Of a DNA stretch of 64,000 nucleotides, positions 1-11,496 are shown one piece after another. A model generated the notes under the pieces. It had not been told where the DNA came from and did not search any database. It saw only the letters and a list, made by a program, of their open reading frames with translations. The position numbers and the translations under genes were made by a program. Origin of the DNA: an uncultured Erythrobacter sp. (lineage in GTDB: Bacteria; Pseudomonadota; Alphaproteobacteria; Sphingomonadales; Sphingomonadaceae); the NCBI GenBank assembly GCA_947501215.1, contig CANMUS010000001.1, positions 682,001 to 746,000 of the forward strand, given 5' to 3'. Within the stretch, counting starts at the first letter, position 1. The number at the start of each line of letters is the position of its first letter.

Positions 1-492
1 ATCCGCTCGACGCGCGACAATGCCCATGCGCATCATATCCAGCGGCTGATGGTGCTCGGCAACTTCGCGCTGCTTGCGGGGCTCAACCCGCACGAAGTGC
101 AGGACTGGTACCTCGTCGTCTACGCCGATGCCTACGAGTGGGTCGAGCTGCCGAATGTCTCTGCCATGATCCTCTATGCCGACGGCGGGAAGCTGGCGTC
201 CAAACCCTATGCGGCCTCCGGCAACTACATCAACAAGATGAGCGACTACTGCGCCAACTGCTCATACTCGGTCAGCAAGAAGACCGAGGAGAACGCCTGT
301 CCGTTCAATTCGCTCTACTGGCATTTCATGGATCGCCACCGCGACCGGCTGGAGAAGAACGCGCGTATCGGGCGAATCTATTCGACCTGGGACCGGATGG
401 ATGACGACAAGCGCCAGGCCTATCTCGACCGGGCGGAAAGCTTTCTCGACAGCCTGACCCCGGCGGACAAGGCTTGGGCGCGCGCCGATTGA
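1..492 (+). CDS. Iron-sulfur photolyase/cryptochrome (PhrB/CryB, FeS-BCP family), C-terminal part
   Basis: The reading frame is open from base 1, so the gene starts before the window and only about 163 C-terminal residues are seen. They match the end of FeS-containing bacterial cryptochromes/(6-4) photolyases: 'AHHIQRLM', then 'DAYEWVELPNV' and 'ASKPYAASG'. Three cysteines follow in the spacing CxxC-x12-C ('DYCANC' then 'NACPF'), which in this family bind a [4Fe-4S] cluster together with one upstream cysteine lying outside the window. The known family role is light-driven repair of UV photoproducts using FAD and a lumazine-type antenna. It ends at TGA 490-492, 69 bases before the next gene, with no clear terminator. 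Confidence 0.85.
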   Translation: MRSTRDNAHAHHIQRLMVLGNFALLAGLNPHEVQDWYLVVYADAYEWVELPNVSAMILYADGGKLASKPYAASGNYINKMSDYCANCSYSVSKKTEENACPFNSLYWHFMDRHRDRLEKNARIGRIYSTWDRMDDDKRQAYLDRAESFLDSLTPADKAWARAD

Positions 493-561
493 GACAGGCG
501 GCAGGAACGCGGTTGGCCTCCCGACCATTGGTTAATCGAAACCAAGATCGAAAGAGGCACC

Positions 562-1941
562 ATGTCCAGCATTACCACCGTAAACCCCGCCACCGGCGAA
601 AATATCGAAACCTACCAGCAGATGTCGAAGGACGAGGCCTTCGCCAAGGTCGAGGCGTGCCACAAGGCCTTCACTGAATGGAAGCTGCGCAGTCTCGAAG
701 ACCGGGCCGAAGTGATCAAGGGCCTCGGCAAGGCACTACGCGACAATAAGGAAGAACTGGCGCAGCTGATGACCCGCGAAGTCGGCAAGCTGATCGGCGA
801 CAGCCGCGACGAAATCGAACTGTGCGCCGGCATTTGCGACTACACCGCTGCCAATGGCCCCAAGGAACTGGCCGACGAGCAGCGCGAACCGAACAATGCC
901 GCCCGCGGCATCGTGACCTATTCGCCGATCGGCGTGGTCTACGGCATCCAGCCGTGGAATTTCCCCGCCTATCAGGTCATCCGCTATGCCATCGCCAGCT
1001 TGATGGCCGGCAATGGTGTGCTGCTGAAACACTCCTCGCTATGCACCGGCAGCGGGTTGATGATCGAGAAGATCTTCAAGGATGCAGGCCTGCCCGAGAA
1101 CCTCTTCACCGTGCTGGTGATCGACCATGATACGTCGGACGAAATCATCGAACACGACAAGGTCCGCGGTGTCACGCTCACCGGATCGGGCGGCGCGGGC
1201 CGCCACGTCGGCGAGAAAGCCGGCAAGGCGATCAAGAAGACCGTCCTCGAGCTCGGCTCGAACGACGCCTACATGGTGCTGGAGGATGCCGATCTCGACA
1301 AGGCGGCCGAGGTTTGCGCGCAGGCCCGCCTCTACAACAACGGCCAGACCTGCATCAACGGCAAGCGCTTCATCGTGACCGAGAAGGTCTACGACGCTTT
1401 CCTCGAAAAGTTCGTCGCCCATTTCGAAGGCGTGAAGCTGGGCGATCCGACCGACGAGAACAGCGACATGGGTCCCATGTCCTCCGCCGACCTGCGCGAC
1501 GACCTGCAGGACCAGGTGGACGAGTCGGTCAAGAACGGCGCCAAGATCGCCTGCGGCGGTAGCGTCCCTGACAAGAAGGGGGCCTGGTATCCGGCAACCG
1601 TCCTCACCGATGTCGCGCCCGGCCAGCCCGCCTATGACGATGAATTGTTCGGCCCCGTAGCCAGCGTCATCCGCGCTAAGGATGACGAGGACGCCATGCG
1701 CCTCGCCAACGACAGTCGCTATGGCCTGGGCGGCGGCATCCTGTGCGGCGACACGGAACGCGCGATCGAACTCGCCTCGAAGCATTTCGACACCGGCATG
1801 GTCTACATCAACACCTATGGCGTGGCCGATCCCTCGATGCCCTTCGGCGGCGTGAAGAACTCGGGATACGGCAAGGAACACGGCGGCTTCGGCATCAAGG
1901 AATTCGTCAACGCAAAGGCGATCTTCGTGGGCGCCGAGTGA
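562..1941 (+). CDS. NAD(P)-dependent succinate-semialdehyde dehydrogenase (aldehyde dehydrogenase family)
   Basis: This 459-residue protein is a full-length aldehyde dehydrogenase. 'PWNFP' (131-135) lies in the cofactor-binding region, 'LTGS' (206-209) follows, the general base is Glu230 in 'LELGSND', and the catalytic thiol is Cys264 in 'NNGQTCING'. The length and these motifs fit the short NAD-dependent succinate-semialdehyde dehydrogenases (Sad/GabD-like), which oxidise succinate semialdehyde to succinate. The substrate is inferred from family resemblance only. An AGAGG Shine-Dalgarno lies just before ATG 562. No GABA aminotransferase gene is nearby, so the pathway context is unsupported. 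Confidence 0.85.
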   Translation: MSSITTVNPATGENIETYQQMSKDEAFAKVEACHKAFTEWKLRSLEDRAEVIKGLGKALRDNKEELAQLMTREVGKLIGDSRDEIELCAGICDYTAANGPKELADEQREPNNAARGIVTYSPIGVVYGIQPWNFPAYQVIRYAIASLMAGNGVLLKHSSLCTGSGLMIEKIFKDAGLPENLFTVLVIDHDTSDEIIEHDKVRGVTLTGSGGAGRHVGEKAGKAIKKTVLELGSNDAYMVLEDADLDKAAEVCAQARLYNNGQTCINGKRFIVTEKVYDAFLEKFVAHFEGVKLGDPTDENSDMGPMSSADLRDDLQDQVDESVKNGAKIACGGSVPDKKGAWYPATVLTDVAPGQPAYDDELFGPVASVIRAKDDEDAMRLANDSRYGLGGGILCGDTERAIELASKHFDTGMVYINTYGVADPSMPFGGVKNSGYGKEHGGFGIKEFVNAKAIFVGAE

Positions 1942-2016
1942 TGCGGACCAGTGCGACAATGGGCATGGCGGCCGCGCGCCACCCCCACCCTCGCCCACGA
2001 TCCGGAGGCACAGGAC

Positions 2017-2442
2017 ATGGAAATCACCCGCAAGGCCGAACGCGAAACCGTCGAAGGGCCGGAGGAATATTTCACCGGCACCGCGCGCATCACGGCCAAT
2101 TTCTCCCGCCCCGATCCGTCCCGCGTAACCGGCGCGATCGTGGAGTTCGAACCCGGCGCCCGTACCGCCTGGCATTCCCATCCCTTCGGCCAGACGCTGG
2201 TCGTGACCGAGGGGGTCGGCTGGACGCAGGTCGAGAACGGCCCGAAATAGGAGTTCTACGAAGGCGACATCATGCGGTGCCCGCCCGACCGCAAACATTG
2301 GCATGGCGCAACGCCGACCGACACCATGACCCACGTGGTGGTTCAGGAACGGCTCGACGGTGAGAACGTGACCTGGATGGAGAAAGTGACCGACGAGGAA
2401 TATCTCGTTGGCGATCCTATCACCGGCCCCGTCGAAGACTGA
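2017..2442 (+). pseudogene. Cupin-domain protein interrupted by one in-frame stop codon
   Basis: ATG 2017 is preceded by GGAGG at a good distance. The frame encodes a typical short cupin, with 'GARTAWHSHPFGQT' carrying the first metal-ligand motif, then hits TAG at 2248-2250. The same frame continues without other defects: 'EFYEGDIMRCPPDRKHWHGA' carries the second cupin motif with its histidines, then 'TMTHVVVQE' and 'WMEKV', ending at TGA 2440-2442. Intact relatives, the (R)-mandelonitrile lyase-like small cupins, run straight through this point at about 140 residues. One base change (for example CAG to TAG) explains the break. Without the second motif the 77-residue product should lack a complete metal site. 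Confidence 0.8.
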
Positions 2443-2457
2443 GGCGTCGGTTCATGG

Positions 2458-3483
2458 TCATTCTTTTCGCTCTCTTCGCAAAAGCTCGGCCTTGATTTCT
2501 GGCCCGTAAGCATAGCCGCCGAGCGAGCCGTCAGCCTGCACCACGCGGTGGCAGGGGATGAGGACCGCAATGTTATTCGCGCCGTTGGCTCCACCGACGG
2601 CGCGGCTGGCGTTCGGATTACCTAGCGCTGCGGCAAGTTCGCCATAGCTGCGGGTTTCGCCGGGCGGGATCTCGCGCAGCGCTTCCCACACCTTTTGCTG
2701 GAAGGCAGTTCCTTTCACGTCGAGTGGAATTTTCGAGCTGTCCGCGCCTGGCGTTTCGACCGCTTTGACGACTTGCGCCAGAAGCGTTTCGAAGTCCGCG
2801 CCGCCCTCCACCAGTTGCGCCTTGGGAAAGCGGGCGCGGAGGTCTGCTTCGTCCTCGCCGAACGACAGGCAGCAGACGCCCTTATCAGTCGCAGCGACAA
2901 GCATTTCGCCGAGGCCCGTTTCGACCACCGACCAGTGGATCGTCCGGCCTCTGCCTCCATCGCGCCAGTCGCTTGCCGTCATGCCCAACCGTCCCTTCGT
3001 CTGCTCGTAGAATTGCGAGGCCGAGCTGTAGCCGGCTTCGTAAATCGCACCCGTGACGCTCTTGCTTTCGCCCAGCGCGTCGCGCACCCGCTCTTCGCGC
3101 AAGGCCCGCGCATAGGCTGCGGGCGACAGGCCGGTCGCCCGCTTGAACACCCGCTGGAAATGTGCCGGAGAATAGCCGACGATCGCGCCCAATTCCTCCA
3201 GCGTCGGCACTTCCTCCGCGCTGCGAATCTCGTCGATTGCCGCCAGCACCGCCGCCTCGTCGCGCGCGACATCGTCAGGAAGGCAGCGCTTGCAGGCGCG
3301 CAGGCCCGCCGCCCGTGCGTCAATTCCGCTGGCGAAGAAACGCACGTTGTCGCGCAGCGGATGGCGCGCCGCGCAGGACGGGCGACAATAGATGCCCGTG
3401 CTGAGCACACCCGTGACGAAGCGCCCGTCGAAAGCGCGGTCGCGCCGCTTCACTGCGGCCCAGGCTTCATCGTCACCGATCAT
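2458..3483 (-). CDS. ada: Ada: methylated-DNA-activated regulator and O6-methylguanine-DNA methyltransferase
   Basis: The 341-residue product carries all three Ada parts. The N-terminal zinc domain has Cys33, Cys37, Cys64 and Cys67 ('YCRPSC' and 'CKRC'); Cys33 matches the phosphotriester methyl acceptor. An AraC-type helix-turn-helix follows ('GYSPAHFQRVFKRATG'). The C-terminal methyltransferase domain has the active-site 'PCHRVV'. The frame is open well upstream, but ATG 3483 has GGAGG eight bases before it and gives the expected length (E. coli Ada is 354 residues). ATG 3498 is a possible alternative. It is divergent from the protease gene, with about 106 bases between starts. Confidence 0.92.
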   Translation of the reverse strand: MIGDDEAWAAVKRRDRAFDGRFVTGVLSTGIYCRPSCAARHPLRDNVRFFASGIDARAAGLRACKRCLPDDVARDEAAVLAAIDEIRSAEEVPTLEELGAIVGYSPAHFQRVFKRATGLSPAAYARALREERVRDALGESKSVTGAIYEAGYSSASQFYEQTKGRLGMTASDWRDGGRGRTIHWSVVETGLGEMLVAATDKGVCCLSFGEDEADLRARFPKAQLVEGGADFETLLAQVVKAVETPGADSSKIPLDVKGTAFQQKVWEALREIPPGETRSYGELAAALGNPNASRAVGGANGANNIAVLIPCHRVVQADGSLGGYAYGPEIKAELLRRERKE

Positions 3484-3589
3484 CGCATCGTCCTCCATAG
3501 CCGATTTCACTGCCTGGCTAGAACAGCTTGCGAAGAGCAGCATCCCGCACCTTGCGATCAGAGCCAATGCCCGCCACAAGCGGGAGCGG

Positions 3590-5146
3590 ATGGGACGCAT
3601 TCTCGCATATCTCGCGCTGGTCACGACGCTTTTCACGGCATTGTTCGCGCCGCTGGTCGCGCATGCCGATGCCGCCGACATCGATGCGGCGGCGCGCGGC
3701 GTGGTGCGCCTCATCATCATCGGAGAAGATGGCGACGGAGAACTCTATCCGATCAGCCACGGGACCGGCTTTGCGGTCTCGGGCGACACGGTCGTCACCA
3801 ATGCCCATGTCGTGCGCGATGCGGTGCGCGATTCGGGACTGCAGATCGGCATCGTGCCGAGCGGCGGCGGCGAGGCGACCTATGGCCGACTCATCGCGAC
3901 CTCGCCAAAGAACGATCTCGCGCTGATCCGCATCACCGGCGGCAACCTGCGCCTGCCCCCGCTTGCGCTCGCCGGGGGCGCGCCGCCCGACAGCGGCGAG
4001 GTGACCAGCGTCGGCTATCCGATGAATGTCGACCGCGCACAGGGTCTGGAGATCGGCGACATCTTCCGCAGCCAGCCACCGGTGAAGAGCCGCGGCTTCA
4101 TCTCCGGCCAGCGTCCCAGTCGCCAATTCGACACGATACTCCACACCGCCCCCATCGCCCGGGGTAATTCGGGCGGGCCCCTGCTCGACACCTGCGGCCG
4201 CGTGCTCGGCGTGAACAGTTTCGGGGCGGACAACGAAGGCGGCGATGCGGAGTTCTTCTTCGCGGTCTCGATGCGCGAATTGCTGCCGTTCCTGCGCGCC
4301 AACGATGTCACACCGCGCGTCAACGAACGGCCGTGCCGCTCGATGGCCGACCTCGATGCGGCCGAACGCGAGCGGATCGAGCGCGAACAGCAGGCTGCGC
4401 GGCAGGACCTCGCCCAGCGCGCCGAGACCAGCCGCGCCAAGCGCGAGCGAGCGCAACTCGAGGCCGAACAGGCCGTGATGATCGAGCGCGAGGACCGCGT
4501 GTTCCTTGCCTTCGTGCTTCTGCTGGTCGCCTTCGCCCTGGGCCAGTGGGCCATTGCGATCTACAATTCGGAAGAGCGCGATGAAACCCGCATGCGGATC
4601 GTCGCGGTCGCTGCTGCTGTCGCGGTGCTGGCCGCGATCGCTGCCTACTTGACCCGTCCGGGGCTGGACGAGATCGACCGCCGGGTCGCCGCAGCGATGC
4701 AGGAAGATAGCGAGTCCGGTTCTCCCGAAGAACCGGTCACCGGCGACCTCGCCCTCCAATGCACGCTCCTGCCCGAACGCAGCCGCATCACCAGCGCCGA
4801 GGCACAGGATTTAAGTTTCGACTGGGCCGAAGGCGGCTGCGTCAACGAGCGCACGCAATACGGCTTCTCCGGCGGCACCTGGAGCCGGGTCTTCGTGCCG
4901 AACTCGGAAGACGCCGTATCGGTCAACAGTTTCGATCCCGACCGCCGCATCTATCGCGTCGAACGCTACCTCCTGCCGCGCAGCTCGATGGCGGAAGCCC
5001 GCGAAGCGCGCGGGAAGTACAAGGCCCCCGTCTGCGGCGCGGAAGATGCCGCAAGCCAGCTCGGCGACTTGCAGACCGAAGTGCTCGGCCAGCTTCCGCG
5101 TCAGGCTAACGAGCGGCTGGTCTACGAATGCAGCGAGCGGCGATAG
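3590..5146 (+). CDS. Membrane-anchored trypsin-like (S1C) serine protease
   Basis: ATG 3590 follows a GGGAGCGG site and begins with a signal peptide ('LALVTTLFTALFAPLVAHADA'-type core). Residues about 30-215 form an HtrA/trypsin fold with the triad visible: His in 'VVTNAHVV', Asp in 'NDLALI', Ser in 'GNSGGPL'. A charged Glu/Arg/Ala-rich stretch at about 255-300 looks like a coiled coil. Two membrane helices follow (about 305-326 and 336-355), then a soluble tail of about 165 residues with no family I recognise. No PDZ domain is apparent, unlike DegP. The topology suggests that protease and tail are both periplasmic. The substrate is unknown. Confidence 0.8.
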   Translation: MGRILAYLALVTTLFTALFAPLVAHADAADIDAAARGVVRLIIIGEDGDGELYPISHGTGFAVSGDTVVTNAHVVRDAVRDSGLQIGIVPSGGGEATYGRLIATSPKNDLALIRITGGNLRLPPLALAGGAPPDSGEVTSVGYPMNVDRAQGLEIGDIFRSQPPVKSRGFISGQRPSRQFDTILHTAPIARGNSGGPLLDTCGRVLGVNSFGADNEGGDAEFFFAVSMRELLPFLRANDVTPRVNERPCRSMADLDAAERERIEREQQAARQDLAQRAETSRAKRERAQLEAEQAVMIEREDRVFLAFVLLLVAFALGQWAIAIYNSEERDETRMRIVAVAAAVAVLAAIAAYLTRPGLDEIDRRVAAAMQEDSESGSPEEPVTGDLALQCTLLPERSRITSAEAQDLSFDWAEGGCVNERTQYGFSGGTWSRVFVPNSEDAVSVNSFDPDRRIYRVERYLLPRSSMAEAREARGKYKAPVCGAEDAASQLGDLQTEVLGQLPRQANERLVYECSERR

Positions 5147-5153
5147 GCAGAGA

Positions 5154-5984
5154 CTAAGCCGCCAGGGCTTCCCCGCTCAGCGTGATGCGATGCATCTCGC
5201 GGGCGTGGCCCTGATAGTCGTTCAGCGCATTGTGCCACGTCGTGCGATTATCCCAGATCGCCACCGCGCCCGGCTCCCATCGCACGCGGCAGGTATTGTC
5301 CGCCGCCAGCGCCTCGGCATAGAGGCGGGTAAGCAGCGGCAGGCTCTCCTCGCGCGTCTTGCCGACGAGATTCACGGTGAAAGCGCGGTTGACGTAGAGC
5401 AGCTTGCGGCCCGTGACGGGGTGGCGGATCACGACCGGGTGCGTCGCGCCGGTCTTCAGATCGTGTCCGCGCAGCTCTCGACCCATGTCGGTTTTCGCAT
5501 AGAGCCCGTCGGCTTTGTAGATATGGTCGGCGGTGTGAAACGCCTCCAGCCCCTCGATCTCCTGCGTGAGATCTTCCGGCAGCGCGTCGTAGGCCGCACC
5601 CATATGCGCGAACAGTGTGTCGCCGCCGCTGGGCGGCAAAGTGCGCGCAACGAGGATCGAGCCCATCGCCGGCACCTGATCGTAGGAATGGTCGGTGTGC
5701 CAGTCGCCGCCGATATTGGTCTGCTGGTCGGCGGCCTTGCGGACCACGGCGATCTCGGGATGTTCGTCTGTCAGCGGGAAGTAGTTGTTGATGTCGATCC
5801 CGCCCCAGCGCCTGGCGAAGGCGATATGCGCTTCCGGCGTGAAATCATCCTGTCCGCGAAACAGCGCCACGCCGTGCTCGTAGATTGCCGTGCGGATCGC
5901 GTCGAGCGTGTCGCCCTCGGCCTCGCTCAACCGGACCCCTGTGATCTCCACCCCGCACTTCGGGGCCAGCGGAACCATCTCCAT
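5154..5984 (-). CDS. TauD/TfdA-family alpha-ketoglutarate-dependent dioxygenase
   Basis: The 276-residue protein has the Fe(II) facial triad: His and Asp in '[10 protein letters not shown]', distal His in '[11 protein letters not shown]', and the 2-oxoglutarate-binding Arg in 'MHRITLSG'. This is the TauD/TfdA family, which couples 2-oxoglutarate decarboxylation to hydroxylation of substrates such as taurine, alkyl sulfates or aryloxyacetates. The sequence does not reveal which. ATG 5984 is chosen because a GGGAGAG site lies directly upstream. It converges on the protease gene with 7 bases between stops. No tau or ssu transporter genes are nearby, which weakens a taurine assignment. Confidence 0.85.
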   Translation of the reverse strand: MEMVPLAPKCGVEITGVRLSEAEGDTLDAIRTAIYEHGVALFRGQDDFTPEAHIAFARRWGGIDINNYFPLTDEHPEIAVVRKAADQQTNIGGDWHTDHSYDQVPAMGSILVARTLPPSGGDTLFAHMGAAYDALPEDLTQEIEGLEAFHTADHIYKADGLYAKTDMGRELRGHDLKTGATHPVVIRHPVTGRKLLYVNRAFTVNLVGKTREESLPLLTRLYAEALAADNTCRVRWEPGAVAIWDNRTTWHNALNDYQGHAREMHRITLSGEALAA

Positions 5985-6180
5985 CGCATCTCTCTCCCAA
6001 CTCTCGCCACGCATTCTACGCTGCTCGCTAAAGGAGTCCAGAAACCGGGCCGGAGTCGGCTTGCCTTTGGAAAGACCCTTTGCTAGGCGCGCGCCGACCC
6101 TGCCGGGGCGATGTGTTCCGTCGCCTGCAACTGGTCGGGACGCACAAAGTTTTCTCCGGACCCAAGAGGACCTCAAGCGC

Positions 6181-6735
6181 GTGGATATTTCCGCCGGTAT
6201 TCAGGCTAGCCTGGCAGGCCGTTACGCCTCGGCCCTGTTCGATCTCGCAAGCGAGGCCGGCACGGTCACCGCAGTCGAATCGGACCTCGAGAAGCTCGAA
6301 GCCGGGCTGCACGAATCGCCCGAGCTCGCCGCTCTCACCACCAATCCCAAGATCTCTCGCGCAGCCGCCGAAAAGGCGCTGTGGGGCGTTTCCGCGATCA
6401 TGGGCCTCTCAGAGCTGACGCAGAACTTCCTCGGCGTGCTGGCGCAGAACCGCCGCTTGTCGCAGCTGCCGCAGGTCATCCGCGCCTTTCGCGCCATCGC
6501 CGCCGCCCAGCGCGGCGAGGTGACCGCAGAAGTCACCAGCGCCCATGCGCTGACCGATGCGCAGCTGGCCGATCTCAAGACCAAGCTGACGGCCCGCGAA
6601 GGCCGCACGGTCAAGCTTTCCACGAAGGTCGATCCCGAGCTGCTCGGCGGCCTTGTCGTCACCATCGGATCGAAGCGCATCGACGGCTCGATCCGCACCC
6701 GTCTCAATTCGCTCTCCCAGGCCATGAAGGCTTAA
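6181..6735 (+). CDS. atpH: F1F0 ATP synthase delta subunit (OSCP)
   Basis: First gene of the F1 operon, 184 residues, GTG start. It begins '[19 protein letters not shown]', the usual start of the delta/OSCP fold that links the alpha3beta3 crown to the peripheral stalk. The C-terminal '[19 protein letters not shown]' is the strongly conserved delta signature. An AAGAGGA site precedes the GTG. The stop is followed 12 bases later by atpA, whose Shine-Dalgarno overlaps the atpH stop. F0 genes are absent from the window, as is usual in alphaproteobacteria, where F0 sits elsewhere. Confidence 0.95.
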   Translation: MDISAGIQASLAGRYASALFDLASEAGTVTAVESDLEKLEAGLHESPELAALTTNPKISRAAAEKALWGVSAIMGLSELTQNFLGVLAQNRRLSQLPQVIRAFRAIAAAQRGEVTAEVTSAHALTDAQLADLKTKLTAREGRTVKLSTKVDPELLGGLVVTIGSKRIDGSIRTRLNSLSQAMKA

Positions 6736-8277
<1,542 letters not shown>

Positions 8278-8301
8278 GCCTGACGAGATAAGGGAGCCGA
8301 A

Positions 8302-9177
8302 ATGGCTAGCCTCAAGGAACTCAAGGGCCGGATCAACTCGGTCAAATCGACCCAGAAGATCACCAAGGCCAAGCAGATGGTCGCGGCGGCCAAGCTGCGC
8401 CGTGCGCAGGCGGCTGCCGAAGCCGCGCGCCCCTATGCCGAGCGGCTGTCGGGCGTGATGGCCAGCCTCGCCGGCAAGGTGAGCGGCGACAGCGCGCCCA
8501 AGCTGCTCAAGGGCACCGGATCGGACAAGCGCCACCTGCTGGTGGTCGTGAACACCGACAAGGGCCTGTGTGGCGGTCTCAATGCCAATATCGTCAAAGC
8601 CGCCAAGGCTAAGGCGCGCGAGCTGATCGCCGATGGCAAGCACGTATCCTTCTACCTCGTCGGCAAGAAGGGCCGCGCCCCGATCAAGCGCGACTATGCC
8701 AACCGGATCGAGAAGCATTTCGACACGTCGGAAGTCCGCACGCCGGGCTTCGAAGAGGCCGAAGCGATCGCCGACGACCTGATCGAGCGTTTCGAGAAGG
8801 GCGAATTCGATGTCGCGCACCTCGTCTACCCGATCTTCAAGTCGGCCCTCGCGCAGGACCCAACCGTCGACCAGCTGATCCCCGTCCCTTCCCCCGAAGG
8901 CGATGCGGGCACTGCCGGCGATGCCGTGGTGGAATACGAGCCGGGCGAGGAGGAAATCCTCGAAGAACTGCTGCCGCGTTACGTCAAGACGCAGCTGTTC
9001 GGTTCGCTGCTGGAGCGCGAGGCCTCAGAACAGGGCGCTTCGATGACCGCGATGGACAACGCCACGCGCAATGCCGGCGACCTGATCCAGAAGCTCACCA
9101 TCCAGTACAACCGCAGCCGCCAGGCCGCGATTACCACCGAACTGATCGAAATCATCGCCGGCGCCGAAGCGCTGTAA
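8302..9177 (+). CDS. atpG: F1F0 ATP synthase gamma subunit
   Basis: 291 residues, close to the family norm of about 287. The N-terminal helix '[20 protein letters not shown]' and C-terminal '[20 protein letters not shown]' are the two coiled-coil ends forming the rotating central stalk, and '[11 protein letters not shown]' is a conserved gamma motif. Twenty-four bases separate it from atpA. Downstream, the usual direct junction with atpD is interrupted by a small lipoprotein gene. Confidence 0.96.
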   Translation: MASLKELKGRINSVKSTQKITKAKQMVAAAKLRRAQAAAEAARPYAERLSGVMASLAGKVSGDSAPKLLKGTGSDKRHLLVVVNTDKGLCGGLNANIVKAAKAKARELIADGKHVSFYLVGKKGRAPIKRDYANRIEKHFDTSEVRTPGFEEAEAIADDLIERFEKGEFDVAHLVYPIFKSALAQDPTVDQLIPVPSPEGDAGTAGDAVVEYEPGEEEILEELLPRYVKTQLFGSLLEREASEQGASMTAMDNATRNAGDLIQKLTIQYNRSRQAAITTELIEIIAGAEAL

Positions 9178-9230
9178 GAATTGGAGAGGATGCCGGAGAG
9201 ACGTCGAAGAACGCCTACCGGAGCCAGATT

Positions 9231-9563
9231 ATGACCAAACCCGTTTTCACGCTCGTCGCCATCGCACTGCTTTCTGCATGCAGCGAAGAGCCCGCACCCG
9301 CTCCGGTCGAAACCGCGACACCTGAGCCGATCGAGACGCTCACTCCGCCCGACCAGGCCTATTTCACGGCAAAATATGCCGAGCAGTGTCCCGAGGAAGA
9401 GGCGGTAAACACCGCCGTCTGTCGCCGCGCCGGCATGGGCTCGCCCGATGTCATTTGCGAATTCGGCCTCGGCGAAGACGAATATCTGCGTAACGAGGCA
9501 ACCCTTACCGCCGGCGACGGCGACTGGGTTTTTGCCGATCCGGAAAATGTTTGCGTCGGCTAA
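9231..9563 (+). CDS. Small secreted lipoprotein of unknown function, inserted between atpG and atpD
   Basis: 110 residues. A hydrophobic signal ends in a lipobox 'LLSAC' with lipidation Cys17, followed by a Pro/Glu/Thr-rich linker and a small acidic domain with four more cysteines (53, 64, 76, 108), enough for two disulfides in the periplasm. I recognise no family. It lies 53 bases after atpG and 33 bases before atpD on the same strand with no terminator on either side, so it should be co-transcribed with the ATP synthase. Codon use and GC look like its neighbours, giving no sign of recent transfer. Confidence 0.8.
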   Translation: MTKPVFTLVAIALLSACSEEPAPAPVETATPEPIETLTPPDQAYFTAKYAEQCPEEEAVNTAVCRRAGMGSPDVICEFGLGEDEYLRNEATLTAGDGDWVFADPENVCVG

Positions 9564-9593
9564 GGCGCGAGAAACCCACTAGTCAGGACATAG

Positions 9594-11054
<1,461 letters not shown>

Positions 11055-11056
11055 GC

Positions 11057-11314
11057 ATGGCTCTCCACTTCGAACTCGTTACGCCGGCCAAGCTGGTCCG
11101 CTCGGAGGATGTCCACATGGTGGTCGTCCCCGGTGCGGAAGGCGAATTCGGCGTGCTCGAAGGCCACGCGCCCTTCATGTCCACGATCCGCGACGGCGCG
11201 GTGCAAGTCTACAAGACCGAAGGCGGCGCGCCCGAGATGATCGAAGTCCGTGGCGGCTTCGCCGAAGTGGGCGACAAGGGCCTCACGGTGCTTGCCGAAC
11301 ACGTCGAAGGCTGA
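11057..11314 (+). CDS. atpC: F1F0 ATP synthase epsilon subunit, short form
   Basis: 85 residues, matching only the N-terminal beta-sandwich of epsilon ('[12 protein letters not shown]', '[16 protein letters not shown]'). The C-terminal two-helix hairpin of the 138-residue E. coli subunit, which inhibits ATP hydrolysis, is missing. The gene ends cleanly before a strong terminator, so this is a short form rather than a break. Similar short epsilons are known in sphingomonads. Inhibition of hydrolysis must then come from another factor, such as the alphaproteobacterial zeta inhibitor, which is not in this window. Confidence 0.93.
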   Translation: MALHFELVTPAKLVRSEDVHMVVVPGAEGEFGVLEGHAPFMSTIRDGAVQVYKTEGGAPEMIEVRGGFAEVGDKGLTVLAEHVEG

Positions 11315-11337
11315 GGCTCTGCACGTATAGATAACGC

Positions 11338-11373
11338 AAAAGGGCGGTCCTGCGGGGTCGCCCTTTTCGTTTT
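11338..11373 (+). terminator. Rho-independent terminator of the atp operon
   Basis: Perfect nine-base arms AAAAGGGCG (11338-11346) and CGCCCTTTT (11359-11367), with extra inner pairing, followed by CGTTTT. It lies 24 bases after the atpC stop. Confidence 0.88.
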
Positions 11374-11496
11374 ATACAGCGATCGCCGCAAGGCGAGCAG
11401 TTTACTCTCCGTTTACCAATAATCTTTCGCCCCGATTGCAAAGTTCCACAGGGGCAGGCGAAGAGCGAGACACCGGCACCGATCCGCGACCGCGCA

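Noticed and set aside
2248..2250. TAG in the cupin gene as a recoded codon (pyrrolysine)
   Set aside because: No pyl genes or signal are seen and TAG serves as an ordinary stop in other genes of the window.
3484..3720. An N-terminal extension of Ada from upstream starts
   Set aside because: It reads into the promoter and start of the divergent protease gene and has no homology; GGAGG supports ATG 3483.
6061..6086. TTGCCT and TGCTAG before atpH as a promoter
   Set aside because: The spacing is only 14 bases and the -10 match is poor; the true atp promoter could not be placed.
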